Source of the DNA: an uncultured Oscillospiraceae bacterium | Lineage (GTDB): Bacteria; Bacillota; Clostridia; Oscillospirales; Acutalibacteraceae | DNA: 53,268 nt | Assembly: GCA_959596515.1 (NCBI GenBank) | Contig: CAUFXR010000005.1 | Span: forward strand, 1-53,268 | Direction of reading: 5' to 3' | Part shown: positions 8,513 to 16,994 of the stretch, in pieces | How positions within the stretch are numbered: the first letter of the stretch is position 1 | Layout of the letters: each line of letters begins with the position of its first letter | Translations under genes and position numbers: made by a program | Notes under the pieces: generated by a model | Seen by the model: only the letters and a program-made list of their open reading frames with translations | Told to the model about the DNA's origin: nothing | Database searches by the model: none

Positions 8513-8959
8513 TTAAACACTGTCAGGGCTCCATAAAACATTAATGTAAGCATCACAATAAGTAAAATTAAATACAAAACCTGCGAAAGAATAATTATCT
8601 TCCTTGACTGTATTGGGGAAGTATTTGTAGTCTCCCCGATCCAACCTCAAAAACGCTCCATAGGTACATTGGGCGCCAAAAACAGCGGGATTGGCGTCAG
8701 AGTTTGCTCCCCGCACCTCCACCCTTGTAAAATCAACATTGGAGGACACGTTATACGCATAGCTGCTGGTATAATCCAGCTTACCACGCATTGGCGTAGA
8801 AACCTGGGACTTTGCCACACCGGTTCTTTCCAGGACAAACTCCGTATCCGTTACATTTCCAATCGCGCTGGCAGAAAACGCAATGGGAAGCATCATTGCA
8901 AGCAGCAAGAGCACCGACAATAGCTTTCCCCATTTTGAAACTTTTCTTGACCGTAACAT
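8513..8959 (-). CDS. Secreted bacteriocin-like protein
   Basis: A 148-residue precursor. Residues 1-32 form a Sec signal peptide: basic head, hydrophobic core LLSVLLLLAMMLPIAF, and a cut site after SASA. The mature part of about 115 residues is Tyr/Asn/Ser-rich, beta-like, and ends in NVLWSPDSV. Size and composition recall the DUF2712/lactococcin-972-like exported proteins that Firmicutes encode beside dedicated ABC and membrane proteins; that link is from memory and tentative. A GAGGAAGG ribosome site precedes the ATG. A near-ideal promoter (9023-9051) drives it divergently from the ABC operon beginning at 9255, which may provide export or self-protection. Confidence 0.7.
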   Translation of the reverse strand: MLRSRKVSKWGKLLSVLLLLAMMLPIAFSASAIGNVTDTEFVLERTGVAKSQVSTPMRGKLDYTSSYAYNVSSNVDFTRVEVRGANSDANPAVFGAQCTYGAFLRLDRGDYKYFPNTVKEDNYSFAGFVFNFTYCDAYINVLWSPDSV

Positions 8960-9022
8960 TTTCCTTCCTCATTTTGTTCCTTCATTTTTTGTGTTGTGAT
9001 ATGCAATCATAACTACGTTTTT

Positions 9023-9051
9023 ATTATATTGCGGCACAGAAAATAAGTCAA
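9023..9051 (-). promoter_or_regulatory. Promoter of the secreted-protein gene
   Basis: On the minus strand, TTGACT (complement of 9046-9051) is 17 bases from a perfect TATAAT (complement of 9023-9028). It gives an untranslated leader of about 55 bases. Confidence 0.85.
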
Positions 9052-9098
9052 TATATATAATAAATAATTTTAATCTCCGTTATTTTATGTATTAATTG

Positions 9099-9127
9099 TT
9101 GAAGTATTGTACAAATAATGTTAAAAT
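9099..9127 (+). promoter_or_regulatory. Divergent promoter of the ABC/membrane operon
   Basis: TTGAAG (9099-9104) and TAAAAT (9122-9127) are spaced by 17 bases. The spacer holds the palindrome TTGTACAA. A small GTGAAAA/TTTTCAC hairpin lies in the leader near 9183-9201. Confidence 0.55.
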
Positions 9128-9254
9128 AAGGAAAAATAACTTAGGATGCTAAATAAATAAAAATGAAAAATGGCTCTACTGCGGTGAAAACAGTTTTTTC
9201 ACTATTTTATACCAAGTATGCCAATAAGAAAATTCCCAGTCTGGGAGGGATTTG

Positions 9255-9989
9255 ATGAAAAACAAAAAATCTACAATTGGCATTATTGCTATTGCCGCCG
9301 TAATGATTATTGTGATTTTAGCCAGTTTCATCCAAAGCAATAATCTGTGGCCTCCTGCAGGAAGTGTTTTTCAAGGGACTCCTTCTTCCGACAGCTTAGG
9401 CAGAGACAGCAGCGGGGCTGTTGCCAGCGATTCCTCTGATGCTCCCTATAACCCTATGACTGATGAAAAGACCGTTTCTTTGGCTGATTATAAGTTTACT
9501 GTCCTCGCCGTTGAGATTTCAAAATCACCAAAAGATTTTAAGCTGACTCCCTTTGACTATGTAACCACAGATGCAAGCGGCGTCATCACCAATGAATACT
9601 CTTATCTGTTCGTCACCTTTTCGGTACAGGAAAATCGTGAAGACAGACCCAAAGAGGAACTTTTTTATGTGAATAATCAGCAGGTTGTCGCTTGTGAAGG
9701 AGAGTCCCTTCTGAGCAATAAATCAGAGGCTATTGGAATGGACCAAAAAATAGAGGGAAGTTCTCTAAAGAACACCTATCGATATCCCCTGGCCTATCAG
9801 GAAGAGGTCACTTTTACAGTGGCCTATACCATAGAGAATCAATATTTAGACAAGGAAATCCGCTTGATCTGCAATCCTTACGGTCATCCAACTTCCCAGG
9901 AAGAGGAAGACGGCACCATACTTCCCGCCGTAGATAAGGACATTGCCATGATTTTAATCAGCGATCTGTTTGAGGAGGGACATGCATGA
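9255..9989 (+). CDS. Membrane-anchored extracytoplasmic protein (DUF4352/DUF5028-like)
   Basis: A 244-residue protein with one N-terminal membrane helix (IGIIAIAAVMIIVILASFI) and an exported C-terminal domain of about 200 residues. The domain has a beta-sandwich pattern (TVLAVEIS, SYLFVTFSV) like proteins labelled DUF4352 or DUF5028; the role is unknown. A GGGAGGG ribosome site favours the ATG at 9255 over a TTG one codon earlier. The stop overlaps the next start (ATGA), so it is the first gene of the coupled operon. It may be a sensor, chaperone or immunity protein for the divergent secreted protein. Confidence 0.7.
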   Translation: MKNKKSTIGIIAIAAVMIIVILASFIQSNNLWPPAGSVFQGTPSSDSLGRDSSGAVASDSSDAPYNPMTDEKTVSLADYKFTVLAVEISKSPKDFKLTPFDYVTTDASGVITNEYSYLFVTFSVQENREDRPKEELFYVNNQQVVACEGESLLSNKSEAIGMDQKIEGSSLKNTYRYPLAYQEEVTFTVAYTIENQYLDKEIRLICNPYGHPTSQEEEDGTILPAVDKDIAMILISDLFEEGHA

Positions 9990-10816
9990 AACGTTTGCTC
10001 CAGCTGGAATTAAGGCGGGCTTTTAGCGGACGGGGCTTTTTCCTGTCACTTGCTCTTGGCCTCGCTCTTTGCCTTCTGCATTTTTTTCTGACAGTTTTAC
10101 CTCTTTCTCTAACTATTGATGAATATTTAGCCGGCGGAAAGGATCCTTTAGCCTTTCCTGGATGGTTGTATTGTAGTTGGATTGTGGACGATCCCAATTC
10201 TGTTTTTGCCTTTCTGTATTTTTTAATTCTCCCTATTTTAGCTTCCCTGCCTTTTGCCGACTCTTTCTTTCAGGATGCAAAAGGAGGATTTATCCAAAAT
10301 ATCTGCATTCGGGAAAACCGGAAATATTATTTTCACGCAAAGTATCTGGCGGTTTTTTTATCAGGAGGGACCTGCGCGGCGCTTCCTCTGCTGGTTAACT
10401 TTCTTCTCTGCTGCCTGGTGATGCCGTCCATGAAACCCGAACCGGCCGCCAGCACCTCTCTGTTAGGCCCTACCAGCACGTTTTCCGACTTGTATTTTAA
10501 TCATCCCATGCTTTATGTCTTTTTGTTTTTGTTTATCATTTTTGTATTCAGCGGCTTAATTGCTGGTCTGGCCTTACCTGTCAGCTATCATGTGGGATAC
10601 CGCTTTTTAGTGTTAATTGCTCCCTTTATGATTTATATTTTCATCATCGCTTTCTTTAAGCTTTTGGATCTTCCCCAATGGCAGCCCACAAATTTTTTAA
10701 GAAGCTGGTATGGTGAATATAATACTCTTTGGCCGATTTCAATAGAACTTCTGGCGCTGTTTCTAATTACGTTTTTCAGCTTCTCGGCGAGAGGAGGGAA
10801 AGAAGATATTTACTAA
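9986..10816 (+). CDS. ABC-2-like membrane subunit 1
   Basis: A 276-residue integral membrane protein with about six helices (for example FFLSLALGLALCLLHFFL near the N-terminus and FVFLFLFIIFVFSGLIAGLA in the second half). The layout matches a permease of an ABC-2-type exporter: a first helix, an extracytoplasmic loop, then paired helices around a conserved-looking FADSFFQDAKGGFIQNIC cytoplasmic segment. It overlaps the upstream gene by four bases and the downstream one by about eleven. No homologue is recognised by name. Confidence 0.7.
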   Translation: MKRLLQLELRRAFSGRGFFLSLALGLALCLLHFFLTVLPLSLTIDEYLAGGKDPLAFPGWLYCSWIVDDPNSVFAFLYFLILPILASLPFADSFFQDAKGGFIQNICIRENRKYYFHAKYLAVFLSGGTCAALPLLVNFLLCCLVMPSMKPEPAASTSLLGPTSTFSDLYFNHPMLYVFLFLFIIFVFSGLIAGLALPVSYHVGYRFLVLIAPFMIYIFIIAFFKLLDLPQWQPTNFLRSWYGEYNTLWPISIELLALFLITFFSFSARGGKEDIY

Positions 10817-11579
10817 ACGACAACAAAAATGGACGCCCTTATTTCAGGGGAACATCTGGCTGATTGTATTTTGTTCTGTTTTTCTTCCTGCCAGTGCATT
10901 TTTTAACTGTGCCCTGCAATCCCAGCATCTGCGGGTTTACAGTGATCTTTCTACCAGCGTAGCGGACTGTTTGGTAAATCTAAAGGAAACCTGGCTGTTT
11001 TTTGCTATCTTTATGACGCTTCTTTTCCTGCTTCTGATACAAAACAACATTAAAAATGACTTTGATGAAAATTTTGTGCTCAGATTTCGCAGCAAACGCT
11101 GGATTTGGAAAATGCAGGTATGGAAAGCCGGAATCTACGCTCTTCTGTTTTCTCTTTATTACACTTTATGCACGTTGTTATTCGGTTCCCTTTATTCCGC
11201 GTCGTTTATTAACTGGGGCCGGGAAGCCAGCGCATATTATACGGAGCTGAAAAAAGTTAATGTTTCTGTCAGCTTTTCTCAAGTACTTTTAGCCTTTTTT
11301 ATTGCCTGTGCTTTAAGCCTGTTCTGCGCCTCTCTGCTTTTTCTCCTTTTGCTGTGGCTTCCCGGGGGGCATATTCTTTCCTGGATTGTGATGCTCTGCC
11401 TTTTATGCTGGGATTCCTTTTTTCCCCAGTATGCCCTGTTTGCCGAAAGGGTTTCGATAGAATATTCTAATTGGGCGGCAAATGACCTGTGGCAGGGATT
11501 CTTGGTAGAAGCAGTTTTGGTTATCCTGTTCTCTGCAATAGGCTTCTTTACCGCTCAAAAAAAGGAGTTCTTAAAGTGA
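10806..11579 (+). CDS. ABC-2-like membrane subunit 2, apparent ATA start
   Basis: The frame runs to 11579 and encodes a protein of 257 residues with about six helices. The translation upstream of the first conventional start codon (TTG at 10971) is clearly coding: KRQQKWTPLFQGNIWLIVFC is a typical basic head plus first helix. No ATG, GTG or TTG exists in frame between the last upstream stop and 10971. GAGGAGG (10791-10797) is eight bases before an in-frame ATA at 10806, where a single base change would give ATG. I therefore place the start at ATA; a mutated start or a sequencing error are alternatives. It overlaps its neighbours on both sides. Confidence 0.6.
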   Translation: MFTKRQQKWTPLFQGNIWLIVFCSVFLPASAFFNCALQSQHLRVYSDLSTSVADCLVNLKETWLFFAIFMTLLFLLLIQNNIKNDFDENFVLRFRSKRWIWKMQVWKAGIYALLFSLYYTLCTLLFGSLYSASFINWGREASAYYTELKKVNVSVSFSQVLLAFFIACALSLFCASLLFLLLLWLPGGHILSWIVMLCLLCWDSFFPQYALFAERVSIEYSNWAANDLWQGFLVEAVLVILFSAIGFFTAQKKEFLK

Positions 11580-12421
11580 TTTCAGACAAAAAAACCATCA
11601 TACAGCATATCCGGCATGATCTTCGGATAGGCCTTGCAGGCCAATGGAAAAAATATGCTGTCGCTGCGGTTGTTTTTGCGGTGATATGCGGCGACCTTTT
11701 TTCCAGGTTTCAATCGGCCTTAAGTTATGCCGCTTCTGAGCTGACATCTTCTGCCGTATCTTTCGGCGATTACCTTTTTTATTTGTTCCGCGGTATGCCT
11801 GAAATAATCCCCGGAGACCCGGAAATGGAGATTAACTTCTTTTGGATATTAATCTTTATATTTTTGGCTTATATTGTAAGTTTCTATCCTTTTAAGGATC
11901 TGTCCGGCTATGGCCAGCAGATGCTCCTCCGCTCTCAAAAAAAGGGATATTGGTGGCTCAGTAAATGCGTTTGGAATGTATGCAGCGTTATTTCCTTTTA
12001 TCTAACCGCTTACCTGGTAGCGTTTCTTTTTGCGCTCTTGCTTGGAGGCGATCTTTCCCTTCTGCCTCACAATGATATTCAGATTTATCTCAATCATTTT
12101 TCCTTTCCTGAGCTTACACCGGCTATGGCGCTGCTGTTGACTCTGTTTGTGCCTTTGGCCGTTTCTATTACCCTATCTCTGTTTCAAATGACAGTTTCTT
12201 TAATTTTAAATCCAATTTTCGGCATGATAGCCTCCGCAGCTGTTTTGGCCGCTTCCATTTTCTTTAACAGCCAATGGGTCTTGGGAAACTATTTGATGGT
12301 GATAAGAAACCAGACACTTTCTTTTCAGGGACTTCTATTATGTCCGATCTTATGCGCCGCTTTCATTTTGACTGGATATTTCTACTTTCAAAAAAGAGAT
12401 ATTTTATCTCAGTACGATTAG
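11576..12421 (+). CDS. ABC-2-like membrane subunit 3
   Basis: A 281-residue protein of about six helices (YAVAAVVFAVICGDLFSRF at the N-terminus, FFWILIFIFLAYIVSFYPF, then more). It ends in FYFQKRDIL, the same style of basic tail as the permease ending at 4711. The GTG start at 11576 overlaps the previous stop (GTGA) and has AGGAG eight bases upstream, which is better than the in-frame starts inside the preceding gene. Third membrane subunit of the operon. Confidence 0.75.
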   Translation: MISDKKTIIQHIRHDLRIGLAGQWKKYAVAAVVFAVICGDLFSRFQSALSYAASELTSSAVSFGDYLFYLFRGMPEIIPGDPEMEINFFWILIFIFLAYIVSFYPFKDLSGYGQQMLLRSQKKGYWWLSKCVWNVCSVISFYLTAYLVAFLFALLLGGDLSLLPHNDIQIYLNHFSFPELTPAMALLLTLFVPLAVSITLSLFQMTVSLILNPIFGMIASAAVLAASIFFNSQWVLGNYLMVIRNQTLSFQGLLLCPILCAAFILTGYFYFQKRDILSQYD

Positions 12422-12433
12422 GGAGGCCGTATT

Positions 12434-13120
12434 ATGTATTTAGAGATTCAGAATCTTTCTAAAACCATTTCGAAAAATCCTATTCTAAGAAATATTACCA
12501 TTGGGATGGAACGCGGAAAAATTTATGGCCTGCGCGGAAAAAACGGTTCCGGAAAAACCATGCTGATGCGGGCTATCTGCGGGCTGATTCTCCCAACTGA
12601 GGGAAGTGTCTCCATCGATGGAGAGATATTGGGGAAGGATATTTCTTTTCCCCGGAGTGTCGGCGCTTTAATCGAAAACCCTGGATTTATTGCCAATTAC
12701 AGCGGACTGAGAAATCTTCAGATTCTCGCAGCTATTCAAAACCATATCGGTCAAAAAGAGATCGAGGAAAATATGAGGCAATTAGGATTAGATCCGGCCG
12801 ACCCGAAAAAGTTTAAGAAATACTCTTTGGGAATGAAACAAAAGCTGGGGATTGCGGCTGCTGTTATGGAAAATCCCGATCTGATTGTCTTAGACGAGCC
12901 TATCAATGCTCTGGATGAAAAAAGCGTTGAGGTGGTAAAACAGCTTCTTCTGAAACATAAGGAACGCGGTGCGTTAATTATTATTTCCTGTCATGACCGG
13001 GAGGAGCTTGAATTTCTATCTGACGAGGTATTCTGTATTGAGGAGGGACAGATTCGGGATCATTACATTGTAGATGAGAATTTTGATACGGCGAAAGAAA
13101 CCGAAAAGAAGGGGAGATGA
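12434..13120 (+). CDS. ABC transporter ATP-binding protein
   Basis: A compact 228-residue ATPase: Walker A GKNGSGKT (35-42), signature SLGMKQ (131-136), Walker B LIVLDEP (150-156), and switch His in IISCHDREE. It is shorter than the ATPase at 3039 and lacks its C-terminal extension. GGGAGG overlaps the previous stop and lies eight bases before the ATG. It is the only ATPase in this operon and should energise some combination of the three membrane subunits upstream. Confidence 0.9.
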   Translation: MYLEIQNLSKTISKNPILRNITIGMERGKIYGLRGKNGSGKTMLMRAICGLILPTEGSVSIDGEILGKDISFPRSVGALIENPGFIANYSGLRNLQILAAIQNHIGQKEIEENMRQLGLDPADPKKFKKYSLGMKQKLGIAAAVMENPDLIVLDEPINALDEKSVEVVKQLLLKHKERGALIIISCHDREELEFLSDEVFCIEEGQIRDHYIVDENFDTAKETEKKGR

Positions 13121-13124
13121 AAAT

Positions 13125-13676
13125 ATGTTTAAAAAGAAGAAAACTATTTTTATCTGCGCCTTGGCTCTTATTCTGGCCGGCCTGTGGACTTTTCGCTATG
13201 TTACGCTGAATCAAAAGTACCCCCAGCCTAACTGTGAAACGTATTCGGTATCGCAGCCGGTGTCATTGGGGAATTTTGAAGTCTCAGTATCTGATTCTTA
13301 TTTTCTTGATTCAGAAACAGCAAAAGAGGTTTTGTTGGCAGAGTTCGGAGCCGGATATGATGCAAGATGTATTGTTTTGGATTTTTCTGTTACCAACACA
13401 TCAGATTCTCCTCAAAGTATCGAGTTAGGTGTTTTCCAGTTACAGTCAGGAACTTGGAATAATGGAGTCAATTTTATCGCTTATCGTGATATAAACAGCG
13501 ATGTGAATGACGGTTCTTTAAATTTGCAGATAGAGCCGGGGGAGACTTACCAGGTGAAGCTTCCTTTTTCTATGATAGATGATAGTTTCTTTCCTGATGA
13601 TTGGAACCGCGTAGAAGAACGCCAATATGAGCTTGTCTTATCTTTGTATCCTGTAAAGCGTGTAATCCGTTTGTAG
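13125..13676 (+). CDS. Membrane-anchored extracytoplasmic protein, DUF5028-like
   Basis: A 183-residue protein with an N-terminal basic head and one membrane helix (TIFICALALILAGLWTFRYV), then an exported beta-rich domain (VSLGNFEVSVSDSYF, VLDFSVTNTSDSPQSIEL). It resembles the product of the first operon gene (9255) in layout and fold class, so the operon is bracketed by two such proteins. A GGGGAG eight bases before the ATG at 13125 decides the start over an upstream in-frame ATG inside the ATPase gene. DUF5028 is a tentative label. Confidence 0.7.
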   Translation: MFKKKKTIFICALALILAGLWTFRYVTLNQKYPQPNCETYSVSQPVSLGNFEVSVSDSYFLDSETAKEVLLAEFGAGYDARCIVLDFSVTNTSDSPQSIELGVFQLQSGTWNNGVNFIAYRDINSDVNDGSLNLQIEPGETYQVKLPFSMIDDSFFPDDWNRVEERQYELVLSLYPVKRVIRL

Positions 13677-13716
13677 AATATTGACATCACAAAAAAGAAG
13701 CGTTCTTGCACAAATA

Positions 13717-13750
13717 AGGGGCACGGCCAATTCCCATCTGCCGTACCCCT
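13717..13750. terminator. Stem-loop after the ABC operon
   Basis: Arms of 11 bases with one mismatch (13717-13727 and 13740-13750) form a GC-rich hairpin 40 bases past the last gene. There is no T-run, so it may stabilise the 3' end rather than terminate. Confidence 0.5.
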
Positions 13751-13874
13751 CAAGAAAGGACTTGGCTACAGTATAAATAAGTACAAAAAGTTTGTCAAAT
13801 CTTAGAGACCAATTTTGTGAAAATATTTTTGTTCGGAACATTTTAAGGACTTGACCGCATATATAGTATTTTAC

Positions 13875-13903
13875 TTGACACGAAGTACCATATATATTAT
13901 AAC
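13875..13903 (+). promoter_or_regulatory. Orphan promoter in an AT-rich symmetric region
   Basis: A perfect TTGACA (13875-13880), a 17-base spacer and TATAAC (13898-13903). The surrounding ATATATAGTA...TACCATATATA symmetry resembles PadR-type operators. No protein gene follows; a terminator comes about 60 bases after the expected start. Confidence 0.6.
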
Positions 13904-13909
13904 TAATTT

Positions 13910-14006
13910 GTTTTTAGGTCTGAGTAACTGCCCTTGTTATAGGGCTTTGGTATGAGATATGAGGTTGGAATTATCTTATCTTATAAAGATAGTTCCAACC
14001 TTTTTT
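13910..14006 (+). ncRNA. Candidate small RNA of about 95 nt
   Basis: Transcription from the 13875-13903 promoter would begin near 13910. The product holds a small hairpin (GCCCT/AGGGC near 13929-13944) and ends in a strong terminator: GGTTGGAA (13963-13970) pairs with TTCCAACC (13993-14000), with an inner TATCTT/AAGATA stem and six T residues after. No open frame with a ribosome site lies inside. It could be a free small RNA or the surviving leader of a lost gene. No known RNA family is recognised. Confidence 0.4.
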
Positions 14007-14074
14007 ATTTCCCATTAAATGGCGGGAACTTTTCCCGGATACTGCTTGTTCGGCTCATAGAAAAATCCTACAGC

Positions 14075-14880
14075 TTACAAAATCTCATTTCCCTTGGAAG
14101 TTATTCTGTAACTTAGACCGCACCTACGCTTTCTGATAAGCCCAAAAAATAACAGCAGATAAATGGCATCTTGAGGGAGTATTTCCGTATCGCAGGCAGG
14201 AAGGTCTTTGCACCAGCCACATATTCTTAGAACCTCAATTCCCGTACGTGTAGAAATCATAAACCGTACACCCAACATAAGCCTGCTGCTCCCTTACATG
14301 TTATAGGCGATCCTTGCTTCTTTTTCTATGATACGTGCCTTTTGCCTATCCTTGATATTCCTTTTCCCAACCATTTCTTTCTCTTATTTTTTCGGAAAAC
14401 AAGCATAGGACAAAATATTTTAAAACGGTTCGGCCATCTGGTAAAGAAAGTCTCCGGCCGTATCGGGCAGCATGACATAAATATGGCAGCAGCTTTCTTC
14501 ATCTTAGATTGAAAGTTCAAGCGGCAATTCAAATTGGTCGTCATCCCCAAAAACTCTTTCTTGTAGTGAATTAACCACAGCTTTCAATTTCTTATTGTCC
14601 TGATCGGATATTTCGCGCCCTGCAACAGGCCAATGTTCTACAATTTCTAAAAAAATTTTCTGAAAAATGGTAGTTTGCCGCCTGTATTTCGGAATCGCTT
14701 CAACAGGCGTATAATTGGATCAGAAATATACTGCGTCCTTCTGAAAACCAGCAGTGAGGCAGTAAGGCGCTCAGGCGAATACCCAGCCAGCATCCCATTG
14801 CGAATATTGCATAGCACTTTGGAGGCGAGTCCTCCCGGTTTCTTGTCCAGCCTTCCAGGAAGCTCCTTTTCATGGAAAAC
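14075..14880 (-). pseudogene. Decayed ORF, family unknown
   Basis: Read on the minus strand, a coding-like translation runs from about 14880 (LASKVLCNIRNGMLAGYSPE), shifts frame near 14650 (FLEIVEHWPVAGREISDQD), and continues through at least four in-frame stops (pieces such as SCCHIYVMLPDTAGDFLYQ, then KRNIKDRQKARIIEKEARIA) to a winged-helix-like end (LLLFFGLIRKRRCGLSYRIT) at 14075. The consistent frame over about 550 bases supports one ancient gene. I do not recognise the family. Confidence 0.5.
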
Positions 14881-14967
14881 TCAATAAAACCTTCTAAGTA
14901 CATTTTTTGAGAGAAATGCTAAAGTTTAGAATGATAAATATTCTTTTCAATGTATGTCTCATAACTT

Positions 14968-16023
14968 TTAATAGTGATCCATACTGAAATCAGTCCAGTA
15001 ACTTCCTCCAATAATGCCGTCATTGAGATATTTTTCTGAGCCAGCTGTCTCTGATTCAGTAGTGGTAGGCTGTTCCGTCACATATTTTTCTAAAAGCATA
15101 CTAACCGCACCGGGCAAATCCCCTTCACAGGAAGCCGGAATTCCATTTTGATTTAACTTACCTACAATAGAGCAGCTAAATCCATCTGCCTCTTCCTGCA
15201 TCTGCGGCCAGCAGCCGACGGCTAATGCGTCATATCCATACTCTTTAGCAAAATCCCGGTAAGCTTTATAGTACCGGCAATGCAGATCCTGATAACGCTG
15301 AGGAATTCCTGCGCAGCTTTTATAACCTGAAAGAGCTTCTTCACGTATTGCCTCAACATCTTTTTCACTATAGGACTCAGCTCTTTGACGAATTTCCGAA
15401 AACTCATGGCCCCTTTGAATTTCGATGCCAAGGCGCTTTTGCCCAATTCTCTCGTCAAAATAGAAGTCATTAAATCCAGGGGCAATTCCGCCGATTAAAG
15501 CCACTCTGGAGCCTTCCAGCTTTTTAATAGCGGATAAAGCCCGTACTGTAATCGTTAACCGGCGTACGAACATCTCGTCGTCTGATTTTCCGAAGAACCA
15601 TTTATACTTGATCCCGTAATTTTTCAGATAGCTATAAACTATTCCACCATACATATTCATGCAGCAGAAAGAATTGCTGCCGTCAAAATAGATGCTGCCC
15701 TTTTGCGTGGGTTCAGGCAAAGCCCAGATTCCCAGCTTCGCATCCATTTTTGCCAGTGTGATCAAAATATCGCCGGCCCCATAAGTAGTCGTTTGGATCA
15801 TCAGGAAATCAATTTCCTCTGCCTCCATAGTTTGTCTTGCTTTCACTGCATCTTCCCTGGTTACCAGCAGTTCGGGATAAACCACCAAAGAGAATCCCAG
15901 CTTTTCGGAGAGCTTTTTCATTCCTTCCGCGTTATCAAAATAAATCTTTTGTTTTCCGCCGCCAGCTCCGCCAGCGAAGTTTCCTTGCGTAACACCGACG
16001 ATTCCAATTTTTAAACTGCTCAT
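14968..16023 (-). pseudogene. L-fucose/L-arabinose isomerase-like protein, C-terminally truncated
   Basis: About 320 residues match the N-terminal and central part of the fucose/arabinose-isomerase-like family (ketol-isomerases of aldoses, typically about 470 residues). Landmarks are VYPELLVTREDA, MIQTTTYGAGD, the ALAVGCWPQMQEE loop and ASCEGDLPGAVSMLLEKY. The family-like sequence ends near EQPTT (about 15055) and is followed by roughly 27 unrelated residues before the stop, so the C-terminal domain is lost. The ATG at 16023 with AAGAAAGGGG seven bases upstream is preferred to a GTG nine codons earlier. It is the last gene of the sugar operon; activity is doubtful. Confidence 0.65.
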
Positions 16024-16070
16024 AATCTTGCCCCTTTCTTGTGATGACACAAATAATTTTATTTTTACAG

Positions 16071-16994
16071 CTATAACTTTTTATGCTTGACTTCGGAAAA
16101 ATCCCGGTAGCCATATTCTCCCGCATGATAAATGACATACTTGTTTCTGGCACCCGCCGCTACAGCGTCTAAAGCTGCCTTCGCAAATCCGGATGCATGA
16201 ATCAGTTCTCGCGCAGTGGGGGACCCGCCTCTTTGTTGATAAGCAATATTATTGTATTTCACTGAAAATCCGGTTTGTTCCCGAACTTTTTGGATTGTTT
16301 CCAAAAGTCCTTTATAATCTTCTGCCGCTGAAATCAGAGCGTATCCCATTTTTCTCTCTTGGATCAAAGTTTTCAATCGGGCTCCAATTTCTTCCGCTTC
16401 CATTGGTTCATCATGGGTCAGCGCAAAATCACAGATACCCATTTCTACCGCGGCTCGCGCAAAATAGCTATCTTTTCCCCCGAGAGTCTCGATGACAAAA
16501 GCTCTGGGATACATAGAAATGGCAGTGTCTGTCACATCGGCAATATAGGAGGCCATCTTATTGAGAGCTGTATCAAATCCCAGCGTATAATCGCTTCCCC
16601 AAATATCGTTATCAATCGTACAGGGAATTCCAATATAGCTGGTACAGTCGTCTACCATACTCAAATCTTTTGCCCCTCTGAAAGATCCGTCTCCGCCCAG
16701 AACGATCAAAGCGTCGATCCCATTCTTTTTTAAAATCTCTGCTAAGTGTCGCTGCATCTCGGGTGTTTTCAGTTCTGGAAGCCGATCGCTCCGGATATTA
16801 GTACCGCCGATCCGGTGCCACCCCCGGACATCCCGCGGAGAAAGTTCTCGGATTAAGTTGTCTCGGATTCCAGGATATCCTCCATAAAAGCAATAGGTCT
16901 GGTATCCTCGTTCATAAGCGCCCATGACAATATCCGCAATACAGGGATTCATTCCCGGTGAATCGCCACCGCTGGTGATAATCGCAATCTTCAT
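16071..16994 (-). CDS. 6-phosphofructokinase-like kinase (PfkA family)
   Basis: A 307-residue ATP-type phosphofructokinase homologue. It has the N-terminal loop TSGGDSPG (7-14), the nucleotide-site GGDGS (100-104), and the TIDND motif (126-130) with catalytic Asp128. The usual MGR motif of the sugar-phosphate site is replaced by ETLGG, so the substrate may be a ketose phosphate other than fructose 6-phosphate. Its ATG overlaps the stop of the aldolase gene by four bases. In the operon it would make a ketose bisphosphate for the aldolase. Confidence 0.85.
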   Translation of the reverse strand: MKIAIITSGGDSPGMNPCIADIVMGAYERGYQTYCFYGGYPGIRDNLIRELSPRDVRGWHRIGGTNIRSDRLPELKTPEMQRHLAEILKKNGIDALIVLGGDGSFRGAKDLSMVDDCTSYIGIPCTIDNDIWGSDYTLGFDTALNKMASYIADVTDTAISMYPRAFVIETLGGKDSYFARAAVEMGICDFALTHDEPMEAEEIGARLKTLIQERKMGYALISAAEDYKGLLETIQKVREQTGFSVKYNNIAYQQRGGSPTARELIHASGFAKAALDAVAAGARNKYVIYHAGEYGYRDFSEVKHKKL

